A stretch of 64,000 nt of DNA from Variovorax sp. OV700 (GTDB lineage: Bacteria > Pseudomonadota > Gammaproteobacteria > Burkholderiales > Burkholderiaceae_C). Location: positions 467,312-531,311 of the forward strand of contig NZ_FNDR01000005.1 in the NCBI RefSeq assembly GCF_900099805.1. Direction: 5' to 3'. Positions 33,820 to 43,700 of this stretch are shown here, in pieces (the first letter of the stretch is position 1; each line of letters opens with the position of its first letter). The translations under genes and the position numbers were made by a program. The notes under the pieces were generated by a model, which ran no database searches, was not told where the DNA came from, and worked only from the letters and a program-made list of their open reading frames with translations.

Positions 33820-34125
33820 TTACGAGAACACGGGCCGGAAGAAGCTGCGCTCGTAGCTGAGGATGCAGCGGGTGTCCTCGGCGTACTTGAACGCAGCCTG
33901 GCACTCAGCATCCTGCATCGAATCGGCGCGGTACTGTTCGTAGGCTGCGAAGCTCGGAAAGCTGAACATCGCAAGCGCCACATTGTTCGCACCCTCCGAC
34001 GGCAGGAAGTAGCCGTGGTGCTGGCCGCCGAATTTCTCGACCAGCGGAATCCAGAGCTTGCCGTAGTGCTCGAATTCCTTGAGCTTGTACGGATCGACGA
34101 TGTAGCGCAGGTAGCAGGTGACCAT
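33820..34125 (-). CDS. NIPSNAP-family protein
   Basis: A 101-residue protein with a dimeric alpha/beta-barrel (ferredoxin-like) fold. It begins MVTCYLRYIVDPYKLKEFEHYGKLWIPLVEKFGG, the classic NIPSNAP start, and ends with an aromatic/basic helix. Members often act in small-molecule catabolism, but the function here is unknown. The ATG at 34125 is chosen because the fold starts there. It follows the hpn operon on the same strand after a 35-base gap. Confidence 0.85.
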   Translation of the reverse strand: MVTCYLRYIVDPYKLKEFEHYGKLWIPLVEKFGGQHHGYFLPSEGANNVALAMFSFPSFAAYEQYRADSMQDAECQAAFKYAEDTRCILSYERSFFRPVFS

Positions 34126-34160
34126 GTTTCTCTCAGTGAATGGGGAGCGGCAGTCGGGTT

Positions 34161-34463
34161 TCAGTCCAGTTTGAATTGCTCGCGCAGCGCCGCGCAGAAA
34201 TCGGCGGTGCCGCTGAGCGAGAAGGTCACGGTGTCGAGGTCCGGCGCTTCCCGGGTTTGCTGCAAGTCGAAATCCCATGCCGCTCCGTCTGCCAGTGCGC
34301 CTTGCGCATCCGGGAAGGTGGCGTTGGCCCAGGCCAGAACTTCCGCGACTTCGGCCAGCACCTCGCGTGTTTTCGCGGGCGCGGTCGAAGCCATGGCGTC
34401 GAAGGTGCCGTGGCCTTCGGTGTCCTCGCTGTAGTCGAAATCCAGGTAGCGCAATTCGGTCAT
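34161..34463 (-). CDS. Small conserved acidic protein co-translated with hpnE
   Basis: A 100-residue acidic protein (MTELRYLDFDYSEDTEGHGT...) with no recognisable motif or membrane segment. Its ATG overlaps the hpnE stop by 4 bases (34460-34463), so it is translated with the squalene operon. The sequence has the look of a small alpha/beta protein. The function is unknown; the tight coupling suggests a link to hopanoid synthesis or only a convenient position. Confidence 0.7.
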   Translation of the reverse strand: MTELRYLDFDYSEDTEGHGTFDAMASTAPAKTREVLAEVAEVLAWANATFPDAQGALADGAAWDFDLQQTREAPDLDTVTFSLSGTADFCAALREQFKLD

Positions 34464-35746
34464 GGTGATGTCAATGCCTTGGCGGCGGCCAGTCCGCTCA
34501 GGACTGCGCCTTCGAGTGTCGCGGGGTAGGGGCCTTCGGTGTAGTCGCCGCAGGCCTGCAGGCCGGGTGCGATGGCCGCGGGCGGCCGTACGAGCCCGGG
34601 CGTGCAGGCAAAGGTGGCGCGCTTCTCGACCACGGTCTGCACAGGCTGCAGCGCGGTCTGGCCCAGCTGGGTTGCGGCTTGTGCCATGGCCTGATGTTCC
34701 AACGCCTCGCGCGGAGTTTCGTTCGCGCTGACGACCATGGCAAGCACGCCCTCGGGTCCGCCGAGCTGGCCACGGTCGAACACGAACTGCGCCGGTGCGG
34801 TGTCGGGGCGGCTGCGCAATGCCAGCATCGGTTCCGCCAGCGGCGTGGCGCCGCGCAGATAGACCGTGGCGATGGCCTCGAAGCGCAGGGCCTCGGTGGT
34901 CTCGCACCAGCGCTGCGCGGGCAGGCCGGACGCGCGGACGAGACGCGCGGCATCCCATGGCGCACAGGCCAGAACCACGCGGTCGAATCGCTCGCCGTCG
35001 ACTCGCCATGCAGCGCCCTCGGTCCAGATCGCGTGCACGCGGATGCCGATTCGCAGCGTGGCCTCATGCTGAGCGAGCCACGCCAGGGCTGCATCGGGAA
35101 AAAGCGCACCAAGGTCGACGCGCGGCAGCAGCAGGTCGGCCCCGCCGCTGCCGCTGAAGAGCGCGTCGTGCAGCACCCGCAGGAACACCTCGCCGCTCGA
35201 CTGATCGACCGGCGTGTTGAGTGCGGAGACGCACAGCGGCTCGATCAGCTCTTCCATCACGCGCGGCGTGAGCCCGGCGCAAAGCGTGGCTACGCTGGTG
35301 CCCGGGTCGCAGCGAAACCCGCGCAGGCGCCATTGCACCGCGGTGCGCAGCAGGGTGGACTTGTCCCGCCACGACCAGCCGCGCGCCGTGAAGATGCCGA
35401 CCAGCAGATCGAGCGGCGCTGGCAGCCTCGACAGCTTCAGCCCGCCGCCGTCGGCAAAGCGCAGCGAGAGCGGCAGCCGGAGCAGGGCCTTGTCGATGTC
35501 GACGCCCACCTCGCGCATCAGCTTCAATGTGGCGGTGTAGGCGCCGATGAGGATGTGCTGCCCGTTGTCCAGCGTCAGCCCATGCATGTGGTCGACGCGC
35601 CGCGCGCGCCCGCCCGCCATGTGCGCGGTCTCGAACAGCGTCACGGCATGGCCGAGCCGCGTGGCTTCGACGGCGCAGGCAAGGCCAGCCCAGCCGGCGC
35701 CGATGACGGCGGTCTTCAAATGCTCCCCAGCGCCTGGACTTTCCAT
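34460..35746 (-). CDS. hpnE: Hydroxysqualene dehydroxylase
   Basis: A 428-residue FAD-dependent amine-oxidase-fold enzyme that reduces hydroxysqualene to squalene, the last step of the three-enzyme bacterial squalene route. The dinucleotide-binding motif VIGAGWAGLACAVEATRLG is at 13-31, and GGRARRV and DNGQHILIGAY follow as in the family. The C-terminal FAD-binding end is GLQACGDYTEGPYPATLEGAV. The ATG at 35746 lies 31 bases inside the end of hpnD, an extensive overlap that suggests coupled translation. No squalene-hopene cyclase gene is in the window. Confidence 0.92.
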   Translation of the reverse strand: MESPGAGEHLKTAVIGAGWAGLACAVEATRLGHAVTLFETAHMAGGRARRVDHMHGLTLDNGQHILIGAYTATLKLMREVGVDIDKALLRLPLSLRFADGGGLKLSRLPAPLDLLVGIFTARGWSWRDKSTLLRTAVQWRLRGFRCDPGTSVATLCAGLTPRVMEELIEPLCVSALNTPVDQSSGEVFLRVLHDALFSGSGGADLLLPRVDLGALFPDAALAWLAQHEATLRIGIRVHAIWTEGAAWRVDGERFDRVVLACAPWDAARLVRASGLPAQRWCETTEALRFEAIATVYLRGATPLAEPMLALRSRPDTAPAQFVFDRGQLGGPEGVLAMVVSANETPREALEHQAMAQAATQLGQTALQPVQTVVEKRATFACTPGLVRPPAAIAPGLQACGDYTEGPYPATLEGAVLSGLAAAKALTSP

Positions 35747-36555
35747 GCCAGCCAGAACTTGCGCACCGGCGTCAGGCTCACGCGCTGGTTCAGCACCTGG
35801 AAGTCGTCGCGCTCGATCTCGCGCAGCAGCGTGCGGTAGATGCTGGCCATCATGAGGCCGGGCTTTTGCGCGCGGCGGTCCGCGGCGGGCAGCAGGGCCA
35901 GGGCTTCGTCGTACGCCGCGTGCGCGCGCTGGGCCTGGAACTTCATGAGCGCCACGAAGCGTTCCGAATGCACGCGGTTGAGAATCTCGTGCGCCTTGAC
36001 GTCGAACTTCTGCAGTTCGTTCACGGGCAGGTAAATGCGGCCGCGCAGCGCGTCCTCCCCTACGTCGCGAATGATGTTGGTGAGCTGCAGTGCCAGCCCC
36101 AGCTTGTGCGCATAGGCGGTGGTCTGCGGATCGGTCTGGCCGAAGATGCGCGCCGCGACTTCGCCCACCACGCCGGCGACCAAATGGCAGTAGCGCGCGA
36201 GGCCGGGAAAGTCCAGGTAGCGGGTCTGGTCGAGGTCCATCTGGCAGCCGTCGATCACCTCGTTCAGCTGCCTGGGCTCGATACCGTAGGCGGTGGCATG
36301 CGGCACCAGCGCCTGCATCACCGGGTGGCGGGGCGGGCCTGAAAAAGACTGCGCCACCTCGGTGCGCCACCAGGCGAGCTTGGTGGCCGCCACGCCGGGG
36401 TCGGTGACCTCGTCGACCACGTCGTCGATCTCGCGGCAGAACGCATAGAACGCCGTGATCGCGGCGCGCCGCGGCTTGGGAAGAAATAGAAAGGCGTAAT
36501 AGAAACTGCTGCCCGAGGCGGCGGCCTTGTCTTGTACGTATTGCTCGGGAGTCAT
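35716..36555 (-). CDS. hpnD: Presqualene diphosphate synthase
   Basis: A 279-residue isoprenoid condensing enzyme that joins two farnesyl diphosphates to presqualene diphosphate. The first Asp-rich motif is CREIDDVVDEV and the second is NIIRDVGEDALRGRIYLP. The all-alpha class I prenyl-synthase fold is evident. The start at 36555 overlaps the hpnC stop by 4 bases. The order C-D-E is the usual one. Confidence 0.94.
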   Translation of the reverse strand: MTPEQYVQDKAAASGSSFYYAFLFLPKPRRAAITAFYAFCREIDDVVDEVTDPGVAATKLAWWRTEVAQSFSGPPRHPVMQALVPHATAYGIEPRQLNEVIDGCQMDLDQTRYLDFPGLARYCHLVAGVVGEVAARIFGQTDPQTTAYAHKLGLALQLTNIIRDVGEDALRGRIYLPVNELQKFDVKAHEILNRVHSERFVALMKFQAQRAHAAYDEALALLPAADRRAQKPGLMMASIYRTLLREIERDDFQVLNQRVSLTPVRKFWLAWKVQALGSI

Positions 36556-37463
36556 CGGAGGGGCGCTTTCATGGGCGGCAATTGTCTCCGCATCCGGAGC
36601 GCGCGCCAGGCCAGCAATGGCGCATCGGTCTTGCTGATCTTGGGGCGCTGCGAGAAGGTGTCGAAGCCCAGGTCTTCGATCTTGTCGAGGATGCGCAAGC
36701 CGCCCTGGACCACGAAGCGCAGTTCCCAGCCGGCGCGGCCCGGCAGGCGGTGGACCAGCGGGGCGCCCTGGGCCATGAGCTCGCGCGCCCAGGCGCTTTC
36801 GACCGCGATCAGATTGATGGCTTCCTGCGGCGGCGGTGCATCGGCCAGCGGCATGAATGCCTTGAAGCTTTCGCGCGTCAGGCCGCGCCGGGCACAGTCG
36901 GCCAGCGGCGGATAGAAGCGGCCGCGCGGCAGGTCCACGCTCGGGTCCTGCCAGAAATTGATGAGTTGCAGGGCGCTGCAGATGGCGTCGCTTTGCGCCA
37001 GCGCCTCGGCATCGTGCACGCCGTACAGGTGCAGCAGCAGGCGCCCGATCGGGTTGGCGGAGCGGCGGCAATAGTCGAGCAGCTCGGCGCGGTCGGCGTA
37101 GCTTCCGCCGCCCTGCGTCTTCTCGATGTCCTGCATGAAGGCGCTCAACAGGTCGGCGAGCAATTCTTCGGGCAGCGAGAACTGCGCGATGCTGTGCGCC
37201 AGCGGCCCGAACACGTACGGCCAGCGCGAGGCGGCCGGCACGCTGCCGCGGGCAGCGGCGCGGAGCTCTTCGCGGTAGGCGCGAAGATCGGCCAGCCGCT
37301 GGTCCGGCGAGGCGTCGCCTTCGTCTGCGATGTCGTCCGCGGTGCGCGCGAAATGGTAGATCGCGGCAATCGGCGGTCGCAGATGGGGCGGGCACAGCCA
37401 GGAGGCCACTGGAAAATTCTCGTAATGCGCCGGCGGCGCGGCAATGTGGGAAGGTTCAGGCAC
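36552..37463 (-). CDS. hpnC: Hydroxysqualene synthase
   Basis: A 303-residue class I prenyl-synthase-fold protein that converts presqualene diphosphate to hydroxysqualene. The start region HYENFPVASWLCPPHLRP and the Asp-rich ARTADDIADEG are typical of HpnC, and the second Asp-rich site is partly altered to INFWQDPSVDLPRGRFY, also typical. The start used is GTG at 37463; no ATG lies before the conserved part. It is first in hpnCDE. The divergent kup gene begins 71 bases away. Confidence 0.92.
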   Translation of the reverse strand: MPEPSHIAAPPAHYENFPVASWLCPPHLRPPIAAIYHFARTADDIADEGDASPDQRLADLRAYREELRAAARGSVPAASRWPYVFGPLAHSIAQFSLPEELLADLLSAFMQDIEKTQGGGSYADRAELLDYCRRSANPIGRLLLHLYGVHDAEALAQSDAICSALQLINFWQDPSVDLPRGRFYPPLADCARRGLTRESFKAFMPLADAPPPQEAINLIAVESAWARELMAQGAPLVHRLPGRAGWELRFVVQGGLRILDKIEDLGFDTFSQRPKISKTDAPLLAWRALRMRRQLPPMKAPLR

Positions 37464-37534
37464 GCGGCGATTGTCCGCGACACGTGGCGCGCACTATGCT
37501 CGCGGCGTCACCTCCGATCCAATCCCACGATTTC

Positions 37535-39457
37535 ATGAATGCACAGGCACAGATCCCCGCTGCCCAGAGTCCAACGCACGGCGAGGCGTCTCATGCGGCA
37601 GGGCCGGGCCTGATGATCGCGGCACTGGGCGTGGTGTTTGGCGACATCGGCACCTCGCCGCTCTATGCCTTCAAGGAAACGCTGAACCCCGAGCACGGCG
37701 TGGGGTTCACGCCCGATACGGTGCTCGGCCTGCTCTCGCTCATCTTCTGGGGCCTGATGTTCGTGGTCACGCTCAAGTACGTGGTGTTCGTGCTGCGCGC
37801 CGACCACGACGGCGAGGGCGGCATTCTTGCGCTGCAGGCGCTTGCCCGCAGCGCGGCCGGAGGCTCGAAGACCCGGCCGTGGCTGTGGAATGTCATCGGG
37901 GCGCTCGGCTTGGTAGGGGCGGCCATGTTCTATGGCGACAGCCTGATCACGCCGGCCATTTCCGTGCTGTCGGCGGTCGAGGGGCTGGAGGTCCAGGCAC
38001 CCGTGCTGAAGCGCGCGGTGATTCCGATCACCATCCTCATCCTGCTTGGGCTTTTTGCGGTGCAACGCAAGGGGACCGGGGTGGTGGGCAAGGTGTTCGG
38101 GCCGGTCATGATGCTGTGGTTCGGGGTGCTGGCCCTCGCGGGCGGATGGCAGGTGCTGCAGCATCCGCAGGTGCTGGCGGGGCTCGACCCGCGCCGGGCC
38201 ATCGGTTTCCTGGTCGAGCACCGGCTGCAGTCGATGGGGGTGCTGGGCGCGGTATTTCTTGCCTTTACCGGGGGCGAAGCGCTCTACGCCGACATGGGGC
38301 ATTTCGGCGCGCGGGCGATCCGGCTCGCCTGGCTCTTCATCGCGCTGCCCGGGCTGGTGCTGAACTATTTCGGCCAGGGCGCGCTGGTGTTGGCGGATCC
38401 CGCCGCCGTCGACAACCCGTTTTTCCGGCTCTTTCCTGCCTGGGGCGTTTTGCCGATGGTCGTGCTGGCCGCCATGGCCACCGTGATTGCCTCGCAGGCC
38501 GTGATCTCGGGCGCCTTTTCGCTCACAGCCCACGCCATGCGCATGGGCTACCTGCCGCGCATGCGGGTGGTGCAGACCTCGGGCGCGGCCATCGGCCAGA
38601 TCTACGTGCCGGTGGTCAACTGGCTGCTGATGACCGGGGTGCTGCTGCTGGTGCTGGGTTTTCGCAGTTCGGGCGAGCTGTCGGCGGCCTATGGCATTGC
38701 GGTGTCGATCACGATGGTGACCACCACGCTGCTGGCCGGCGTCGTGGCCTGGGGGCTGTGGCGTTGGAACAGGGTGGCAGTGGTGCTCGGGGTGGTGGCT
38801 TTTGCCGTGGTCGACCTGACCTTCGTGGCGGCCAACAGCCTCAAGGTGGCTGAAGGCGGCTGGCTCACGCTGGCGGTGGCGGCGGGAGTGATGGTGCTTT
38901 TCACGACCTGGGCCAAGGGTCGTCGGCTGGGGCTGGAGGCCGCCGCGGCCGAAAGCCTGCCGCTCAAGCCTTTCTTCGAATCGCTGGCGCTCGACATGCC
39001 GCACCGCGTCAGGGGCACGGCGGTGTTCCTGAATGCCGACGCCACGGCGGTACCCCACGCCTTGCTCCACAACCTCAAGCACAACCAGGTCCTGCACGAG
39101 CAGGTGGTCGTGCTGCGCGTGCTGGCTTGCGACACCCCGCGCGTCGATGCGGTCATCCGCATCGAGGCCGAGCATCTGATGGATGGCATCTGGGTGGTCA
39201 CGGCGCGCCACGGCTTCATGGAGCGGCCCGACGTGCCCGAGTTCATGCGGATATTGGCCTACCAGAAGGGGCTGGCCATCGATTCGATGAAGACCTCGTA
39301 TTTCGTCTCGCGCGCGTCGGTCGGGGAAGAAACCCTTCCGGGCATGAACCCCGTGCGCCGCGTGCTCTTTGGCTGGCTGCAGCGCAACGCGGGCAGGGCG
39401 TCCGACTATTTCGAGCTTCCCGACAACCGCCTGGTCGAGATGGGACAGCGAACCTAG
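37535..39457 (+). CDS. kup: KUP-family potassium uptake protein
   Basis: A 640-residue K+/H+ symporter with about 12 transmembrane helices and a cytoplasmic C-terminal domain (about 470-640). GVVFGDIGTSPLYAFKE near residue 40 is the family signature, followed by the conserved LSLIFWGLMFVVTLKYV. The ATG at 37535 gives MNAQAQIPAAQ; a GTG at 37484 in frame is less likely. It is monocistronic: hpnC diverges upstream and a promoter for the next genes lies 20 bases after its stop. Confidence 0.95.
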   Translation: MNAQAQIPAAQSPTHGEASHAAGPGLMIAALGVVFGDIGTSPLYAFKETLNPEHGVGFTPDTVLGLLSLIFWGLMFVVTLKYVVFVLRADHDGEGGILALQALARSAAGGSKTRPWLWNVIGALGLVGAAMFYGDSLITPAISVLSAVEGLEVQAPVLKRAVIPITILILLGLFAVQRKGTGVVGKVFGPVMMLWFGVLALAGGWQVLQHPQVLAGLDPRRAIGFLVEHRLQSMGVLGAVFLAFTGGEALYADMGHFGARAIRLAWLFIALPGLVLNYFGQGALVLADPAAVDNPFFRLFPAWGVLPMVVLAAMATVIASQAVISGAFSLTAHAMRMGYLPRMRVVQTSGAAIGQIYVPVVNWLLMTGVLLLVLGFRSSGELSAAYGIAVSITMVTTTLLAGVVAWGLWRWNRVAVVLGVVAFAVVDLTFVAANSLKVAEGGWLTLAVAAGVMVLFTTWAKGRRLGLEAAAAESLPLKPFFESLALDMPHRVRGTAVFLNADATAVPHALLHNLKHNQVLHEQVVVLRVLACDTPRVDAVIRIEAEHLMDGIWVVTARHGFMERPDVPEFMRILAYQKGLAIDSMKTSYFVSRASVGEETLPGMNPVRRVLFGWLQRNAGRASDYFELPDNRLVEMGQRT

Positions 39458-39477
39458 CGAATCTTGGAACTCCGAGA

Positions 39478-39506
39478 TTGACAGTCCCGGAGGTTTACCC
39501 TAGATT
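39478..39506 (+). promoter_or_regulatory. Sigma-70-type promoter of the second RND operon
   Basis: TTGACA (39478-39483) is perfect consensus and is followed by a 17-base spacer and TAGATT (39501-39506). The start site would be near 39513, giving a leader of about 44 bases. The palindrome at 39504-39527 overlaps the -10 box and the start site. Confidence 0.75.
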
Positions 39507-39527
39507 ACTAACCAGTGGGTCAGTAAT
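39504..39527. promoter_or_regulatory. Putative repressor operator (10-4-10 dyad)
   Basis: The arms ATTACTAACC and GGTCAGTAAT, separated by AGTG, match as a dyad with a single mismatch. They cover the -10 box and the transcription start. Size and text resemble TetR-family operators of efflux genes. No regulator gene lies within reach in this window, so the repressor would act in trans. Confidence 0.62.
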
Positions 39528-39556
39528 GACCGGGTTCGACCTTTCCAGGGTGTCTC

Positions 39557-40750
39557 ATGACCGCCTCTTCCGGCTTTTCTCCTGCCCGCGGCGCCATTGC
39601 ATGGCTGCTGCTTCCCGCCTTGTTCCTGGTCGGCTGTTCGCAGTCCAAACCAGCCGAGGAACCCGTGCGCGCGGTCAAGCTGGTGACGGTGGGCACCAGC
39701 GACATCGACGCACAGCCCGAGTTTTCGGCCGAGGTTCGGGCGCGCGTCGAATCGCGCCTGGGATTCCGGGTGGCGGGCAAGATCACCAAGCGCCAGGCCG
39801 AACTCGGCCAGCACGTGCAGGCCGGCCACGTGCTGGCCCAGCTCGATCCGCAGGACTACCGGCTGGCAGCCGAAGCGGCACGGGCCCAACTGGCCGCGGC
39901 CCAGACCAACCGCGATCTCGCGGCGGCCGACCTCAAGCGCTATCGCGAACTGCGTGAGCAGAACTTCATCAGCGGCGCCGAGCTGGAACGCCGCGAGTCC
40001 ACCTGGAAGGCCGCACAGGCGCAGCTCGAACAGGCGCAGGCCCAACTTTCGTCGCAAGGCAACCAGGCCAGCTACACCACGCTGGTGGCCGACGTGGCCG
40101 GGATCATTACCGCCATCGAGGCCGAGCCGGGCCAGGTGGTGCAGGCCGGCACGCCAGTCGTCCGCATTGCGCAGGACGGCGCGCGCGACGTGGTGTTTGC
40201 GGTGCCCGAAGACCGCGCTGCCCTGATCAAGCCCGGCTCGCCGGTCACGGTGCGCGGCTGGTCGGGCGGCGCAGAACTGCAGGGCGAGGTGCGCGAAGTG
40301 GCAGCCAGCGCCGACGCGGTCACGCGCACCTATTCAGTCAAGGTGGCGATCGACGCGGCCACGTCGCCAGCGCTCGGCGCCACCGTCTATGCCCGCCCGC
40401 AGGCATTGGCGCGCGCAGGCGGCGCGGTCATGAAGCTCCCGACCAGCGCGCTGCGCCAGGAGGGCAAGGGCACCTCGGTGTGGGTGCTGGACAAGGCGAC
40501 CATGACCGTGCGCTCGCAGCCCGTGCAGGTGGCCACGGCCGATGGCAACGAGGCCGTGATCGGCGGCGGGCTCGCGCCCGGCATGATGGTGGTGGCTGCG
40601 GGCGTGCACGTGCTCTCGCCGGGACAGAAGGTCACCATCTACCAGAGCAAGGAGGCCGCCGCGGCGGCCGCCAATGCGACGCAGCCCGCGCAATCCGCCG
40701 AGGCCGTTTCGGCCACGAAGAAGGAGATCGCAGCAGGTGCCGCCAAATGA
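39557..40750 (+). CDS. RND efflux periplasmic adaptor lipoprotein
   Basis: A 397-residue membrane fusion protein. The lipobox LVGC places the lipidated cysteine at 27. The order is lipoyl half (ARVESRLGFRVAGKITKRQ), alpha-hairpin of alanine/glutamine heptads (about 105-175), second lipoyl half (ASYTTLVADVAGIIT), beta-barrel and membrane-proximal domain. The C-terminal AAAAANATQPAQSAEAV is low complexity. Its stop overlaps the pump ATG (ATGA at 40747-40750). No outer-membrane channel gene follows, so a shared TolC-like protein is needed. Confidence 0.9.
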   Translation: MTASSGFSPARGAIAWLLLPALFLVGCSQSKPAEEPVRAVKLVTVGTSDIDAQPEFSAEVRARVESRLGFRVAGKITKRQAELGQHVQAGHVLAQLDPQDYRLAAEAARAQLAAAQTNRDLAAADLKRYRELREQNFISGAELERRESTWKAAQAQLEQAQAQLSSQGNQASYTTLVADVAGIITAIEAEPGQVVQAGTPVVRIAQDGARDVVFAVPEDRAALIKPGSPVTVRGWSGGAELQGEVREVAASADAVTRTYSVKVAIDAATSPALGATVYARPQALARAGGAVMKLPTSALRQEGKGTSVWVLDKATMTVRSQPVQVATADGNEAVIGGGLAPGMMVVAAGVHVLSPGQKVTIYQSKEAAAAAANATQPAQSAEAVSATKKEIAAGAAK

Positions 40751-43700
40751 CGCAGGGCGCTGCGACCACCGACAAGCCCGCAGGCTTCAATCTCTCCAAA
40801 TGGGCGCTGGACCACGCGCCACTCACGCGCTACCTGATGGTGGTGCTGATGGTGCTGGGAGCCTTTGCCTACTTTCAGCTCGGCCAGGACGAAGACCCGC
40901 CGTTCACCTTCCGCGCCATGGTGGTGCGCACCTATTGGCCCGGCGCGACGGCGCAGCAGGTGGCCGAGCAGGTGACCGACAGGCTCGAGCGCACGCTGCA
41001 GGAGGCGCCCTATGCGGACAAGATCCGCAGCTATTCGAAGCCCGGCGAGTCGCAGATCATTTTCCAGATCAAGGATTCGTCCAAGCCGGGCGATGTGGCC
41101 AACGTCTGGTACACGGTGCGCAAGAAGATCGGCGATATCCGCAACACCTTGCCGCCGGGCATTCAGGGCCCGTTCTTCAATGACGATTTCGGCGATGTCT
41201 ATGGCGTGATCTATGCGCTGGAGAGCGACGGCTTCAGCTACGCCGAGCTCAAGACCCTGGCCGACGAAGTGCGCCAGCAATTGCTGCGCGTGAAGGACGT
41301 TGCCAAGGTCGACCAGTTCGGCGTGCAGGACGAAAAGGTCTACATCGAGATCTCGCAGAAGCGCGTGGCGCAGTTGGGGCTCGACTTCAATGCGGTGCTG
41401 GCCCAGCTCGGCTCGCAGAACGCGGTGGAAAGCGCCGGCACGATCCAGTCGCCGCTCGACGTGGTGCAAGTGCGCGTGGCCGGTCAGTTCACCAGCGTGG
41501 AGCAGCTGCGCGAGATGCCGATCCGCGGCAGCTCCGGCAACCAGCTCAAGCTCGGCGACATTGCCGAGATTCACCGCGGCTACGTCGATCCGCCGGCCGT
41601 CAAGGTGCACCACCAGGGCAAGGAAGTCATTGCGCTCGGCGTCTCCATGGCCAAGGGCGGCGACATCATCGCGCTGGGCAAGGCGCTGCGCGCCACCACG
41701 GCAACCATCGACCAGCGCCTGCCGGCCGGCGTCAAGCTGGGGCAGGTGCAGGACCAGCCGGTGTCGGTGGCCAGCTCGGTCAATGAATTCGTCGGGGTGC
41801 TGATCGAGGCGGTGGCCATCGTGCTGGCCGTGAGCATCATCTCGCTCGGCCTGCACAAGGGCGGGCGCTTCGGCTGGTACATCGACATGCGCCCGGGGCT
41901 GGTGGTGGCCATCACCATTCCCCTGGTGCTGGCGGTGACGTTCCTGGCCATGAACTACTTCGGCATCGGGCTGCACAAGATATCGCTGGGCTCGCTGATC
42001 ATCGCGCTCGGCCTCCTGGTGGACGACGCGATCATCGCGGTCGAGATGATGGTGCGGAAGATGGAAGAGGGCTACGACAAGGTCCGCGCCGCCACTTTCG
42101 CGTACGACGTGACGGCCAAGCCCATGCTCACCGGCACGCTCATCACCGCCGCGGGCTTCCTGCCTATCGGCATCGCCAAGTCGGTGACGGGCGAATACAC
42201 CTTCGCGATCTTTGCAGTGACGGTGATTGCGCTGGTGCTGTCGTGGATCGTCTCGGTGTACTTCGTGCCGTACCTGGGCACGCTGCTGCTCAAGGTGAAG
42301 CCGCACGATCCCAATGCGCCGCCGCACGAACTGTTCGATACGCCGTTCTACAACACCTTCCGCCGCACGGTGAACTGGTGCGTGCAGCACCGCTGGATGA
42401 CCATCGGCGCCACGGTGCTGATCTTTGCGCTGGGCATCTTCGGCATGGGCAAGGTGCAGCAGCAGTTCTTCCCGGATTCGAGCCGGCCCGAGATCATGGT
42501 GGACATCTGGTTCCCGGAAGGCACGTCGTTCCCCGCGAACGAAGAGGTGGCCAAGCGGGTCGAGCAGCGCATCATGAAGGAAGAGGGCGTGAAGACCGTC
42601 AGCACCTGGATCGGCTCCGGCGTGCCGCGCTTCTACCTGCCACTCGACCAGGTGTTTCCGCAGACCAACGTGTCGCAGCTCATCGTGCTGGCCAAGGACC
42701 TGAAGGTGCGGGAGAGCTTGCGCATCAAGCTGCCGGCCCTGCTCGCGCAGGAGTTCCCGGAAGTGCGCGGCCGCGTGAAACTGCTGCCCAACGGGCCGCC
42801 GGTTCCGTACCCGGTGCAATTCCGCGTCATTGGCACCGAGCCCGCCCAGCTGCGCGCGCATGCCGACGAGGTCAAGGCCGTGCTGCGCGAGAACGCCAAC
42901 ATGCGCGGCGTGAACGACAACTGGAATGAATCGGTCAAGGTGATCCGCCTCGAGGTCGACCAGGCCAAGGCGCGCGCGCTCGGCGTCACCAGCCAGGCGA
43001 TCGCCCAGGCCTCCAAGACAATGTTCTCGGGCACCACGGTGGGCCAGTACCGCGAGAACGACCTGCTGATCGACATCGTGCTGCGGCAGTCGGCGGACGA
43101 GCGAGAGGCCATCTCGGACATCGGCAATGCCTATCTGCCAACCACGTCGGGCCGTTCGATTCCGCTGACCCAGATCGCGCGGCCGGTGTTCAGCTGGGAA
43201 CCGGGCGTGATGTGGCGCGAGAACCGCGACTACGCCATCACGGTACAGGGCGACGTGGTCGAAGGCTTGCAGGGCGCCACGGTGACCGAGCAGCTGCTGC
43301 CGAAGCTGCGCCAGCTCGAAGCCGGCTGGCACGCGGCCGGGCAGGGCGGCTACCGCATCGAGGTGGCGGGCGCGGTCGAGGAAAGCAGCAAGGGCTCGGC
43401 CTCCATCGTCGCGGGCGTGCCGATCATGCTTTTCGCGGTGTTCACGCTGCTGATGCTCCAGCTGCACAGCTTTAGCCGCTCGGTGCTGGTGTTCATCACC
43501 GGTCCGATGGGCATTGCCGGCGTGGCGGCTGCGCTGCTGCTGCTGAACCGGCCGTTCGGCTTCGTCGCTCTCCTGGGCGTGATCGCGCTGATGGGCATGA
43601 TCCAGCGCAACGCCGTGATCCTGATCGACCAGATCGAAAGCGACCGCGAGGCGGGCGTGCCGGCCTGGGACGCCATCGTCGAATCGGCCGTTCGGCGCCT

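Noticed and set aside
37484..37534. GTG at 37484 as start of kup
   Set aside because: It would add 17 residues unlike the family; the ATG at 37535 fits better.
40639..43467. Open frame of about 940 codons on the minus strand opposite the second RND pump
   Set aside because: Composition is His/Arg/Asp-rich noise with no motif, while the plus strand encodes a clear RND transporter.
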